Part shown: positions 15,727-26,100 of the stretch, piece by piece
How positions within the stretch are numbered: position 1 is the first letter of the stretch
How the letters are laid out: every line of letters starts with the position of its first letter
Source: Frateuria edaphi
GTDB lineage: Bacteria > Pseudomonadota > Gammaproteobacteria > Xanthomonadales > Rhodanobacteraceae
NCBI RefSeq assembly: GCF_021117405.1
Contig: NZ_CP088251.1
Location: 3,457,001-3,521,000 of the forward strand
Length of the DNA: 64,000 nt
Direction: 5' to 3'
Translations under genes and position numbers: made by a program
The notes under the pieces: model-generated
What the model saw: the letters and a program-made list of their open reading frames with translations, nothing else
Told to the model about the DNA's origin: nothing
Databases searched by the model: none

Positions 15727-17625
15727 TTACAGCGGCTTGATCAGGTCGGACAGGGTGTCCGGCTTGCTGTCGTCGCGAACCAGGTGCGGGTACTTGAGGC
15801 CGCCGTGGTAGTCGATGCGGACGGTCTTGTATTCGTCGAAGTTCTTTACCAGCAGTTCGACCGGCTGGCTCTTGTTCTTCGCCGCGGCGCTGACCGCGTC
15901 CTTGACGGCGTCGGCGGAGTACTCCTTGCCGTTGACCGCGACGATGGTCATCGCGGGCGAGAGGCCGGCCTTGAACGCGGGGCTGTCCCACAGCACGTCG
16001 CCGATGGAGCCGTCCTTGCCGAGCGACAGGCCCAGCGAGTAGGTCAGGTCGGCCGCGTGGCGGCGCGATTCCATCGCCTTGACCGCCTTGGACGGCTTGT
16101 CGGTGTAGACCAGTTTCCAGCCGTGCGAGGCGATGCCGCCGATCAGCGGACCATGGCCGTCCAGGCGGGTGCGCAGGTAGCTCGTCCAGTCATACGGCGC
16201 GATGTCGTTGAGCGTCTTCACCACGTCTTCGAAGGTGTAGGTATTGACGCTCCAGTCGCCGTTGTTCATGCCGAAGAAGGCGCGCGCGAAGTCGTCGATC
16301 TTCTTCTTGCCGCGGGTGAGCTCACGCAGCTTGCCGTCGACGTCCAGCCAGATCATTGCGCCGGCCGAGTAGTAGTCCTCGGACGCCTGGTAATTGCGGT
16401 AGGGCAGCGGGCGGCGCTGGGCGATGGTCGGGTCGTTGGTGGTGTCCTGCACGTTGCGCCAGCTGGCCAGGCCCGGGCGGCCCTGGTCGTAGGTGGCGGC
16501 GACGAGAGCGAACATGTCCAGCGTCTCGTCCTTGTTCCAGAGCCCCGCGCGGGCGGCGATGACGTTGCCCCAGAACTGGGTCTGGCCCTCGTACACCCAC
16601 AGCAACGTGTCGCTCATCGGCACGTTGAAGTTGGGCGTGGTCAGATCCGCGCCGCGGCGGTATTTGCCGTCCCAGGAATGGTTGAACTCGTGCGAGAACA
16701 GGTCGCGCGCGTAGACGTTCTTGTCCCATTCGGTGAAGTAGTCGGCGCCCACGCCGTCTTCGCTGGAGCGGTGGTGCTCCAGGCCGTTGCCGCTCATCTT
16801 GTCGCTGAGCGAGACCAGGAAGTCGTAGTGGTCGTAGTGGTGCGCGCCGTAGAGCTTGTACATCTGCTGGACCAGCTCGCGGTGCGGCTTGATCTGCTCG
16901 GGCTTCATCTCGAGGTATTTCGGATCGTCGGCGACGAAGTTCATGAACACCGGCGTCTTGGCGCCCGGATCGAGATCGACGCGCTTGAAGTACTTGCCGG
17001 CGTAGATCGGCGAATCGACCAGCGCGTTGTAGGTCAGCGGCTTGTAGGTGACGGTGTCGCCACTGGTGGAGGCCACTTCCAGCGCGGTGCCGGCCTTCCA
17101 GCCCGCCGGGTAGGTGACGCTGCCCTGCGCGCTGATCTTGCGGATGTTGTAGCCGGCCGGGTACAGGCTCATCGCATCCCACTGCAGGTTGAGCATTTCC
17201 GGCGTCATCACGACGCGGCCCTGGCGCGGGTCCTGCGGCGAGAGGAACTCGAAGTAGGCCTGCACCTCCGTGGCGCCCTGCGGCACGTCGACATGGAAGG
17301 CGTAGACGTTGAGCGGGTCGCGGGTCCACGGCAGCACCTTGCCGTTGGCCTTGATGACCAGGCCGGCGAACTTGTCGATCGGGCCGGTCGGCGAATGGTG
17401 GCCGGGGATCCACTGCGGGAACAGCAGGGTCAGCGGGCCGGCTTGTGCGGGGATCGTCTCGTTGACACGGAACACGCGGTGGGCGAGGTCGGTGGCGTCG
17501 ACGGCGATCTTGAGGGTGCCGTTGAAGGGTGCGTCGCCGATCGCCGGCACGTCGGCGAAGGCGGGCGCGGCGACCAGCGCGAAGCCGGCGAGCAGCAGGG
17601 CGGATGCAAGGGGTTTGGTTTTCAC
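15727..17625 (-). CDS. M61 family peptidase with PDZ domain (exported)
   Basis: This 632-residue zinc aminopeptidase of the glycyl-aminopeptidase type acts in the periplasm. Residues 1-24 are a Sec signal peptide (KPLASALLLAGFALVAAPAFA). A beta-rich N-terminal domain follows (about 30-230). The catalytic domain has the HEFNH zinc motif near residue 313 and a downstream YEGQTQFWG segment with the likely third ligand. A PDZ domain (about 530-610, IVAVNGKEYSADAV) closes the protein. It lies directly downstream of a paralogue on the same strand, separated by 136 bases. The presumed substrates are short peptides. Confidence 0.9.
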   Translation of the reverse strand: MKTKPLASALLLAGFALVAAPAFADVPAIGDAPFNGTLKIAVDATDLAHRVFRVNETIPAQAGPLTLLFPQWIPGHHSPTGPIDKFAGLVIKANGKVLPWTRDPLNVYAFHVDVPQGATEVQAYFEFLSPQDPRQGRVVMTPEMLNLQWDAMSLYPAGYNIRKISAQGSVTYPAGWKAGTALEVASTSGDTVTYKPLTYNALVDSPIYAGKYFKRVDLDPGAKTPVFMNFVADDPKYLEMKPEQIKPHRELVQQMYKLYGAHHYDHYDFLVSLSDKMSGNGLEHHRSSEDGVGADYFTEWDKNVYARDLFSHEFNHSWDGKYRRGADLTTPNFNVPMSDTLLWVYEGQTQFWGNVIAARAGLWNKDETLDMFALVAATYDQGRPGLASWRNVQDTTNDPTIAQRRPLPYRNYQASEDYYSAGAMIWLDVDGKLRELTRGKKKIDDFARAFFGMNNGDWSVNTYTFEDVVKTLNDIAPYDWTSYLRTRLDGHGPLIGGIASHGWKLVYTDKPSKAVKAMESRRHAADLTYSLGLSLGKDGSIGDVLWDSPAFKAGLSPAMTIVAVNGKEYSADAVKDAVSAAAKNKSQPVELLVKNFDEYKTVRIDYHGGLKYPHLVRDDSKPDTLSDLIKPL

Positions 17626-17761
17626 GGAAGGGGCTCTCCGGTGGTGGCGCTCGAAGCTCGCCGTTCGTTCCGGGCGCGGCGCGGCAAGTGATCGCCGCGT
17701 GCCGCTCCTTCGGCTTCGGCCCTGCGGGCCTGCGCTCGGGCGAACGGTGAGGGTGGATGGG

Positions 17762-19660
17762 TTACTTGCGCGGGGTGGTGATCACGGTCAGCAGGTCCTT
17801 GCCGTCGGCGCGGACCAGGTGCGGGTATTTCAGGCCACCGTGGTAGTCCACCTTGACGGTGGTATAGACGTCCACGTTCTTGACCAGCAGTTCGACCGGC
17901 GCCTTGCTGGTCTTCGCTGCCTTGACCGCGTCCTTCAGCGCGTCGGGCGAGTAGTCCTTGCCGTTGACCGCGACGATGTCCAGGCCCGGCACCAGGCCGG
18001 CCTTGAACGCAGGGCCATCCCACTGCACGTCGTAGATGTTGCCGCTCTTGGACGCGGATAGGCCCAGCGAATAAGCCAGGTTGACGTTGTGGCGCAGCGA
18101 CTCGGCGGCCTTGGTTTCGGCGTTGGGCGCGTCGGTGTAGACCAGCTTCCAGCCGCCGCGCTCGATGCCGTGCTCGGGCAACTGGTCGCCGGTGTAGTCC
18201 AGGCGCGTGCGCAGGAAGGTTTTCCAGTCGTACGGCTGCACCTGGTTGAGGGTGTTCACCACGTCGTCGAAGGTGTAGGTCTTCGTCACGTAGCTGCCGT
18301 TGTCCATGCCGAAGAAGGCGCGGGCGAAATCGTCCAGCGAGTGCTTGCCGCGGGAGAGCTCGCGGATCTGCGTGTCGACGTCCAGCCACAGGAGCTGGCC
18401 TTCCGGGTAGAAGTCGGTGCCGCGGCGGTAGTTGCCCCAGCCGCCACCGCCGTAATAGGTCAGCGGCGCGGCGTCGGCGGTGTCCTGCAGCGAGCGCCAG
18501 GCGCGGCCGGTGCGCGCGGACATGGCGGCGGCGATGTCGGCCATCGAGTCGCGGTACTGCTCGGCCGTCCACATGCCCGAACGGGTGGTCAGCACGCCGG
18601 CCCAGTAGTCGGTGAGGCCTTCGTAGACCCACAGCAGGTCGTCTTCCTCGACCGTGTTGAAGTCCGGCGCCCACAGCTTGGCCGGTCGGCGGAATTTGCC
18701 GCACCAGGAATGCACGTACTCGTGCGGCATCAGGCTGGCCATCAGCGCGTAGGACTTGTCGTCCGTCAGCATGTCCGCCGGCAGGCGGTCGTCGCTGGAC
18801 TGGTGGTGCTCCAGGCCGAAGTGGCCGGTGTGGTCGGACAGCGTAAGCAGGAAGTCGTAGTGCTGGTAGTGGTGCGCGCCGAACAGCAGGCCCGCCTGGT
18901 CGACGAGCTCGCGATGCTGCTTGAGCTGTGCGTCGGTGAGCTTGACCTGGTCCGCCTCGTCGGCCACCACGTTCAAGTGCACGGGGACGTCGCCCTTGGG
19001 GTCAAGGTCCACGCGGTTGAAATGCTCGCCGGCGATCAGCGGCGAGTCGACGAAGTTGTTGAAGCTGACCGGCTTGAACGTGGTGCTCGCGCCGTTGCGC
19101 GCCTGCACGTCCATCGCGGTGGCGAACTGCCAGCCCATGGGCAGCGTCACGGTCGGCTTGATCTGGATCTGCCGCGTGTAGTAGCCCGCCGGATAGAAGG
19201 CGACCTGGTTGAACTCCACGTCGACCAGGTTCGGCGTGGACGAGGCGCTCGCGCCGAACATGCCGCCTTCGCCCGGGGAGAGGAACTGGAACTCGAGCTC
19301 AAGCGCGCTGGCGCCCTCGGGCACGGTCATGTGCAGCGAGTACATGTCGCGCAGGTCGCGGCGCCACGGTACGCGCTTGCCGTTGGCGGTGATGATCAAA
19401 CCCGCGAGGTTGTCGATCGGGCCGGAGGGCGAATGCTCCCCGGGAATCCACTGCGGGTAGTACAGCGTGAACGCACCCGGCTTGGCCGGAATGGTTTCGT
19501 GCACGCGGAAAATCTTCTTCGGCGCGTCGGTGAGGTCCACCTTCAGCGTGAGCATGCCCGGATAGGGCACGTCCTGCGCCGGCGCGTGGCCCGCCTGCGC
19601 AGCCATCGAGAAGGCCGCACCCAGCGCGACCACCAGCAACTTCGATCGAACGTCTTTCAC
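17762..19660 (-). CDS. M61 family peptidase with PDZ domain, paralogue (exported)
   Basis: This 632-residue paralogue of the protein at 15727-17625 has the same layout: signal peptide (KLLVVALGAAFSMAAQAG), beta-rich N-domain, zinc motif HEYVH followed by SWCGKFRRP, YEGLTDYWAG, and a C-terminal PDZ domain (IVAVNGKDYSPDAL). I chose the GTG at 19660 because AGGGGA lies upstream and the signal peptide then starts correctly; an upstream ATG would add an arginine-rich stretch. Both copies end in nearly the same motif (YHGGLKYPHLVR), which supports tandem duplication. Confidence 0.9.
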   Translation of the reverse strand: MKDVRSKLLVVALGAAFSMAAQAGHAPAQDVPYPGMLTLKVDLTDAPKKIFRVHETIPAKPGAFTLYYPQWIPGEHSPSGPIDNLAGLIITANGKRVPWRRDLRDMYSLHMTVPEGASALELEFQFLSPGEGGMFGASASSTPNLVDVEFNQVAFYPAGYYTRQIQIKPTVTLPMGWQFATAMDVQARNGASTTFKPVSFNNFVDSPLIAGEHFNRVDLDPKGDVPVHLNVVADEADQVKLTDAQLKQHRELVDQAGLLFGAHHYQHYDFLLTLSDHTGHFGLEHHQSSDDRLPADMLTDDKSYALMASLMPHEYVHSWCGKFRRPAKLWAPDFNTVEEDDLLWVYEGLTDYWAGVLTTRSGMWTAEQYRDSMADIAAAMSARTGRAWRSLQDTADAAPLTYYGGGGWGNYRRGTDFYPEGQLLWLDVDTQIRELSRGKHSLDDFARAFFGMDNGSYVTKTYTFDDVVNTLNQVQPYDWKTFLRTRLDYTGDQLPEHGIERGGWKLVYTDAPNAETKAAESLRHNVNLAYSLGLSASKSGNIYDVQWDGPAFKAGLVPGLDIVAVNGKDYSPDALKDAVKAAKTSKAPVELLVKNVDVYTTVKVDYHGGLKYPHLVRADGKDLLTVITTPRK

Positions 19661-19858
19661 TTTCGCTTCCCCTGGCGAGCATCGGCGGCGCGCACGCCGC
19701 GCCGTCACCTGCCAGGCCGGGGTAGAGACACCGCCCGATAGCCGACATGACAGTCATCCGATGGTAGGACGAAGGTCACGCCCCTCCCCCTGCCAGAGGT
19801 CACGCCGGACGGGTCCACTGTCGCGTGCAGCGGCAGGCCAGACATTCCGCAGAGGGTT

Positions 19859-19892
19859 GGCCCACCATCGCCGCCTGGCAGCGGGGTGGGCC
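19859..19892. repeat. Inverted repeat GGCCCACC / GGTGGGCC
   Basis: The 8-base arms are separated by 18 bases and lie just after the stop of the leftward amino acid permease. A similar sequence begins near 62399. It may be a dispersed repeat or a transcript-end hairpin; no T-tract is visible. Confidence 0.5.
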
Positions 19893-19930
19893 GAAGCCCA
19901 TCCTGCGGCCGCACCGTCGCGACGACTCCG

Positions 19931-21421
19931 CTACCGCTCCTGCCGCTCCAGGTTGCTGTGCCGCGCGCCGTAAAAGAGGTAGATCGCCAGGCCAAGGACC
20001 ATCCACGCCACGAAGCGCCAGATCGTGATGGCCGGCAGCCCACCGAGGAAGTGCAGGCGGCCGTCGGTGATCCAGGGCCAGCCGACGATCAGGAACAGCG
20101 AGAACAACATGCCGGCCGGCGCGATCAGCCACAGCGCCGGCGTGCGGAAGCTGCGCTCGAGGTAAGGTTTGCGCACGCGCAGGATGAGCACCGACGCGCA
20201 GATCACGATGAATGCCGAAAGCGTGCCGATGTTGACCAGCTCGGCCACTTCGCCGATCGGCAGGAAACCGGCGACCAGCGCGGTGAACACGCCCAGGATC
20301 ATGGTCGGGCGCGCGGGCGTGCCATATTTGGGGTGGATTTGCGAAAACCACTTCGGCAGCAGTCCGTCACGCGACAGGGCGAACCAGATGCGCGCGGCAC
20401 CGAGCATGAAGGCGAACATGACGCTGGTGATGCCGGCGATCGCCGCCACCGAAATGATGCCGCGCACCCAGTCCAGCCCCAATGCCTTGAACGCCGCATC
20501 CACTGGCGCCGGCGAGTTGAGCTGCGCGTACGGCACCATGCCGGTGAGGACCAGCGAAACCGCCAGATACAGCGCCATCGACACGGCCAGCGACAGCAGC
20601 ACGGCGCGCGGCAGGTCGCGCTGCGGGTTCTTCGCCTCCTCGGCCGCGGTGGTCAGGGTGTCGTAACCGAACACCGCGAAGAACACCACGCTGGACGCGG
20701 CCAGTACGCCGCCCCAGCCGAAATGGCTGCCAGCCGCGTCAGTGACCACCGGCGGGATGAACGGGTGCCAGTTGGCGGTATCGACGAAAAACGCGCCGAC
20801 GCCGATCACCAGCGCCACGCCGAGCACCTTGATCACCACCACCGCCGTATTGAAGCGTGCGCCCCATTCGGTCTTGACCATGAGCATCACCGCGATCAGC
20901 AGCGAGATGGCCGCGGCGATCACGTTGAACACGCGGCCGTTGTCCGGATGCAGCGGGTCGTAGGCGCCCTGCGCCCACACCGGCAGCTGTACGTGGAAGA
21001 CCTGCTCGATCAGCGCCTGCACGTAACCGGACCAGCCGATCGCCACCACGCCCACGATCAGCGCGTACTCGATCAGCAGGTCCCAGCCGATGATCCAGGC
21101 GAACAGTTCGCCCAGCACCGCGTAGCCGTAGGTGTAGGCGCTGCCGGTGACCGGGATCATGCCGGAGAACTCAGCGTACGCGAGCGCGGCGCAGCAGCTG
21201 CCCAGGCCCGCGACGATGAAGGAAAGGATCACCGCCGGACCGGCGTTGACCGCGGCTTGCTGTCCCGCCAGCACGAACACGCCCACGCCGATGATGGCGC
21301 CGATACCGATCGCGGTGAGCTGCCAAAGCCCCAGTACGCGACGGAAATCCTTCGAGCCGCCTGCTTCGGACTGCAGCTGTTCGACTGACTTGTGACGCAC
21401 CAGCTTGGCAAGAAAGCCCAT
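19931..21421 (-). CDS. APC-superfamily amino acid permease (cationic amino acid transporter-like)
   Basis: This 496-residue inner-membrane transporter has about 12-14 hydrophobic segments. The family's first-helix glycine motif is visible in IGIGAIIGVGVFVLAG, and FGYDTLTTAAEEAKNPQRDLP after the sixth or seventh helix is typical of the CAT/YfnA group. The substrate is probably an amino acid, but the sequence does not say which. I chose the ATG at 21421 because AAGGGGA lies 6 bases upstream. It is monocistronic in appearance and ends near an inverted repeat at 19859-19892. Confidence 0.88.
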   Translation of the reverse strand: MGFLAKLVRHKSVEQLQSEAGGSKDFRRVLGLWQLTAIGIGAIIGVGVFVLAGQQAAVNAGPAVILSFIVAGLGSCCAALAYAEFSGMIPVTGSAYTYGYAVLGELFAWIIGWDLLIEYALIVGVVAIGWSGYVQALIEQVFHVQLPVWAQGAYDPLHPDNGRVFNVIAAAISLLIAVMLMVKTEWGARFNTAVVVIKVLGVALVIGVGAFFVDTANWHPFIPPVVTDAAGSHFGWGGVLAASSVVFFAVFGYDTLTTAAEEAKNPQRDLPRAVLLSLAVSMALYLAVSLVLTGMVPYAQLNSPAPVDAAFKALGLDWVRGIISVAAIAGITSVMFAFMLGAARIWFALSRDGLLPKWFSQIHPKYGTPARPTMILGVFTALVAGFLPIGEVAELVNIGTLSAFIVICASVLILRVRKPYLERSFRTPALWLIAPAGMLFSLFLIVGWPWITDGRLHFLGGLPAITIWRFVAWMVLGLAIYLFYGARHSNLERQER

Positions 21422-21676
21422 CGGATATCCCCTTGAAAACAAGCGGGCATCATAGCTTGGGGGTTGCACGTGGCCGCAAGCCGTGTTCGGCTGTTGGCAT
21501 CCATCGTTCCGTCTGGAAGATCTCTGTCGGGAGATGGCGGTGTGCGGGCATCAGCTACAGCGATGCTTGATCACCTCACGCACGCCTTCGGGCGCGACCG
21601 CCTGCCGCCCTCCGCGATGGCCTTCCTGCCCACGCGGTCGCGGGGCGCTCTCGCAATGGATCGGTCGGGTCTGGGG

Positions 21677-22972
21677 TCAGTGGATTCCCACCGAGGGGCC
21701 TTTCGCGGCCGACGCCGGGTGCGTTCCCGCGACGGACGGCGCACGCGTCGGAATGAGCCAGGGCAATGCCAGGGCGGCCAGGCCGAAGATCCCCATCATC
21801 GCCATCGCGAACCGCGGGTCCAACTGCGCGACGCCGAACCAGCGACCGGTCGCCCAGGGCAACAGTGCCGTGGCCAGCACGCGCACCGCTTCGATCCAGC
21901 GCGCGGCGCGTCGGCCTTCCATCAGTGCGCCCAGCACGGTGAGGCTGCCGACAAGATAGGCCGCGTAGGCCAGCAGCGTCGACAGGCTCGCGCGAGCGCT
22001 GAGGTCAAGGAAGTGCGTGGCCATGCCCAGCAGCAACGCGAACTGCAACAGGCAGTAGAGGGTCAGCGCGCGCGGCATCGGCGGATCGAAGCGCTCGCGC
22101 CGGATGTCGAACGCGGGCCTGGGGAAACGCGCAGCCACGTCCGCCGGGCGCCAGCCTGGCGGCTTGAGCCAGACCAGCGCCTTGTCGCGCCAGCGTCGCG
22201 CATGCCACATGTCCTTCGCCGCCGCCCAGTACACCTCGGCGTTCGCCCACAACGGATTGAAGCTGCGTAGCGGGGCGCGGGTGCCGTACACCGGCGGGTC
22301 CGCATCGTCTTCTTCGACGAAGGTGCCGAACAGCCGGTCCCAGATGATCAGGATGCCGCCGTAGTTGCGGTCCAGGTAGCGATCATTGACCGCGTGGTGC
22401 GCACGGTGGTTGGAGGGCGAGCAGAACACGCGGTCGAACCAGCCCAGCCGGCCGACCTGTTCGGTGTGCACCCAGAACTGGTAGAGCAGGTCGATCAGCG
22501 CGACCACCACGAACACTTCGGTCGGGATGCCGGCCAGCGCCATCGGCAGGTAGAACAGCCAGCCCAGCAGCACGCCGCTGCCGGTCTGGCGCAACGCGGT
22601 GGAGAGGTTGTAGTGCTCGCTCTGGTGGTGCACCACATGGGCAGCCCAGAGGACGTTCACCTCGTGGCCGGCGCGATGCAGCCAGTAGTAAAGAAAGTCG
22701 TAGGCAAGCAGCGCGAACAGCCACACGGCGATGTTGCCGGCGGGCAGGTCAATCGGGGCGACGTGCACGGCGACCCAGGCGTAGATGCCGATCGAGAGCA
22801 GCTTGCCGAACACGCCCACGACCTGGGAGATCACGCCCAGGCCGATGCTGCTGATCGCGTCGCCGATGCGGTAGGCCGCACGGCCACGCCAGCGCGCCAC
22901 CAGCAGTTCCAGGCCGATCAGTGCGAAGAACACCGGCGTGGCCCAGGTGATGATCAGTTCCTGCACGTGCAT
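21677..22972 (-). CDS. Sterol desaturase / fatty acid hydroxylase family membrane protein
   Basis: This 431-residue membrane di-iron oxygenase carries the family's three histidine clusters: HRAGH, HVVHH and HRAHH, all within residues about 95-205 between hydrophobic helices. A long C-terminal region of further membrane segments (about 290-410) makes it larger than the ~270-residue core family. It probably hydroxylates or desaturates a lipid; the substrate cannot be told. The gene stands alone between the permease and the TonB-dependent receptor. Confidence 0.85.
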   Translation of the reverse strand: MHVQELIITWATPVFFALIGLELLVARWRGRAAYRIGDAISSIGLGVISQVVGVFGKLLSIGIYAWVAVHVAPIDLPAGNIAVWLFALLAYDFLYYWLHRAGHEVNVLWAAHVVHHQSEHYNLSTALRQTGSGVLLGWLFYLPMALAGIPTEVFVVVALIDLLYQFWVHTEQVGRLGWFDRVFCSPSNHRAHHAVNDRYLDRNYGGILIIWDRLFGTFVEEDDADPPVYGTRAPLRSFNPLWANAEVYWAAAKDMWHARRWRDKALVWLKPPGWRPADVAARFPRPAFDIRRERFDPPMPRALTLYCLLQFALLLGMATHFLDLSARASLSTLLAYAAYLVGSLTVLGALMEGRRAARWIEAVRVLATALLPWATGRWFGVAQLDPRFAMAMMGIFGLAALALPWLIPTRAPSVAGTHPASAAKGPSVGIH

Positions 22973-23071
22973 GGCGCTTGCGGCGAACGCCGTCCCCGAG
23001 TGGCGGTCCAGGCATTCATCCTACCGCGCGGCAAGGGGGGCCGGTGGCGAAGCGCGACCGGTTGCGTGCAC

Positions 23072-23102
23072 AAAAAAAGGGCCGCAGGTAAACCTGCGGC
23101 CC
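23072..23102 (-). terminator. Rho-independent terminator of the TonB-dependent receptor gene
   Basis: On the minus strand GGGCCGCAGGT and ACCTGCGGCCC form an 11-base perfect stem with a 2-base loop (23102-23079), followed by a run of seven T. It lies 45 bases past the stop of the receptor gene. This is the strongest intrinsic terminator in the window. Confidence 0.92.
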
Positions 23103-23147
23103 CGGTGCTGCAACGGACTGCGGACAGTCCGGATGTTACTTACGACC

Positions 23148-26100
23148 TCAGAAGTCGTACGACACGCCGAAGCGGACGTAACGCGGGGTCTGCGAGCTGT
23201 ACGGACGCTTGTAGCTGGCGCTCGTCGAGATCGGGTAGACCTGCGTGGTCTTCTGGCTGTCGAACACGTTGTAGACCATCACGTTGAAGGCCAGGTGCTT
23301 GTCCGCCCACTCCGGACGGTACTCGGCGCTCAGGCTCAGGTTGTAGGTCCACGGGTTGCGGCTGTCGCCCGGCGAAGACGGAACGCCGTCGCAGAAGTGG
23401 TAGTACGGACCGTAGCCCAGGCCCGGATTGGTCTGGTCGGCGCCGTAGTAACCCAGGCAGGTACGCGGCATGCCCGACAGGATCGCCAGGTTGCCCGACA
23501 CCATCACCTCAGGCGTCAGCTGGTAGGAGCCGTACGCCTTGATCTGGTGGCGACGGTCGTTGGCCAGGGCGCCGTTGGCGTAGTCCATGGTCGCGGCGTA
23601 ATCCCAGTCCACCGTGGCCGACACGTCGGTCTGGCCGATGTCGGTACGGACCTGGCCTTCGGCGTTGCCGTAGCTGCGCGAGAACAGGTAGTCGACCTTG
23701 CCGTACCACTTGCCGTCGAACGGATGCTCCAGGTACAGGTTCAGGCCGTAGTACTTGCGCTTCATCGTGGTGTTGAAGGCGAAGTCGCCACGCCAGGTCA
23801 TCGGCACCTCGTAGTAGCCGCCGCCAAGCTTCGGCACCAGGAAGTTCGAGGTCGAACCCGGGTTGATCAGGAAGCTGGCCGGGATCTGGCTGGCGTCGTA
23901 GGTCGCCGGGTCGATGCCCATCGCGTTCATCTTGGCGATGATCGAGACGTTGTCGCCGATGTCGTCGATCGCGTTGCGCAGGTTGCGGAAGGTGCCCTTG
24001 GCGCCCCACACCCACGAATCGCCCAGCTTCTTGTCGAAGCCCAGGATGTACTCGTCCTGGTACTCGGACTTGAGGTTGGTCGACGCGGCGGTCTTGGGAT
24101 CGCGCGGGAAACCGTACTCGCCGTTGTTGGACAGCGGCTCGCCGGCGCCACGGCTGGTGTCGATCGGGGTCAGGCCGGTCGGGACGCCGTTGGCGTCGAT
24201 GCCGGTGTAGGTGTAGTACACGCGGGTGTACAGCGAGGTACCAGCCGAACGCAGCGCGACGGAAGTCGGCAGCGCCAGGTAGTAACGACCGGCGTTACCG
24301 TAGACCTTGAAGCTGGAGTCGCCGTTGACGTCCCAGCTGAAGCCCACGCGCGGCGCCCACTGCGGCTTGGTCAGCCGCAGGAACGCGTCGCCGCCGCCAC
24401 CGTAGTTGGTGAACTGGTCGTTGCGCAGGCCGATCTTGACCATCCAGCGGTCGTTGACCTGCCAGGTGTCCTCGATGTACTGCGCCTTCTGGTCCACGCG
24501 GACCGAGGCGTTGTCGTGGTAGCGGTACTGGGCGACGTAGAAGCCGCTCTCACCACCCGGCTGCGAGCCGGTGTTGGCGACCCACGGCGAATTGCGCCAG
24601 TCGGCACCCGGCTGCGCGGTGCCCGGACCACCGATGATGTAGGTGTCCGCGTCGCCGTCCATGGTGTTGTATTCCCAGGCATAGCCCAGGCCGGCGTCGG
24701 GGAACTTGGTGCCCGCGTCGATGTTGGCCTGCTTCTGGTTGTCGATACCGGCGGTGATCGTGTGATCGCCGAGGTGGTAGCTGACGTCCAGGCGCAGGTT
24801 GGTGGTGGTCGAGCGGTGACCCGGCAGGTTGATCGTCGACACCGTCTGGTTGTTGGTGATCGGGTTGCCGCCGTTGATCGCCGGATTCTGGTCCTGCGCA
24901 CCGAAGATGTACGGGTTGGTCGGATCGTAATCCGGCGTGTTGCTGTACCAGGTGCCCTTCATCTTGCCGTACATCGCCGACACGGTCAGGTCGTCGGTGA
25001 TGTAGCTGGTGAACTTGGCGGAGTACATGTCCGCGCCGTTCTTGGTGTGGGTGTCGTTGCTGTTGAAGTCGCCTTCGGTCAGCGTGTCGTAATCGAAGCT
25101 GTTGAAACGGCCTTCATACGAGGACTTGCTCGACGCGCCGGTGACTTCGAGGATGTTGCTGTCGTTGATGTTCCAGTCCAGCTTGCCGTACCACTTCGGG
25201 TTGTCGTAGCGGTAGTGGTCGGTGAACGGGGCAACGTTCGAACCGGTGGACTTGCCCTGCTCGCGCTCCGCCTCGACGGCGGCGAACATGAACAGCTTGT
25301 CCTTGATCAGCGGGCCGCCGACGTAACCGTCGACCGTGGTCACCCAGGTCTTGTTGTCCTGGCGGTACTGGCGCAGGGCACCGTCGGTGCCGTCGGCGTT
25401 GACGTAGTGCCAGTTCTTCGGGTCGCCCTTGAGCTGGCTCGGGGTCCACTGGACCTGGCCGCCGAAGTGCCATTCGTTGGTGCCGCGCTTGCCGACCTGG
25501 CTGATCACGCCGCCGTCGGAACGACCGTAGGCCGCACCGTAGCCGCCGCTCAGGATTTCCTGCTGGTCGATCGCGCCATACGGGAGGCTGATGCCGCCGA
25601 AGCCGCTGAGCGGATCAGTCGTGTTGAAGCCGTTGATGTAGTAGGCGTTCTCGGTGACCGAGGAACCGCCGAAGGAGACCACCTGGCCGCCCAGCGGGCC
25701 CTGGAACAGCGAGCTGCCCTGCACCACGCCCGGGGCCAGCAGCGCGATCGCTTCGGCGCTGCGCGCCAGCGGCAGCTTGGCCAGCTGCTCGGCGGTGATG
25801 ACGGTGCGCGAGTCCACGCCGGTCACGTCGATCGTCGGCAGCGCGTTGGCGCTGACGGTGATGGCGGACAGGTTCTGGGCATCAGCCGCGCCCGCCGCAG
25901 CGAACGAGACCTGCGTACCGGCACCCACGCGCAGGGTGACGTCCTTGCGGGAATCGACGTTCTGGCCGTTCTGGCGCAGGGTGACGGTGTAGTCGCCCAG
26001 CGGCAGCTGGTTGGCGACGAAGTGACCGGAAGCGTCGACCGCGACTTCACGCGAGAAACCGGTGCTGTTCTGGATCAGGACGGTCTCGCCCTGGGCGGCC

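Noticed and set aside
15364-17691. Long rightward open frame across tRNA-Arg and the first M61 gene
   Set aside because: It reads through the tRNA and antisense of a clear peptidase gene, with a Val/Arg/Ala-rich product.
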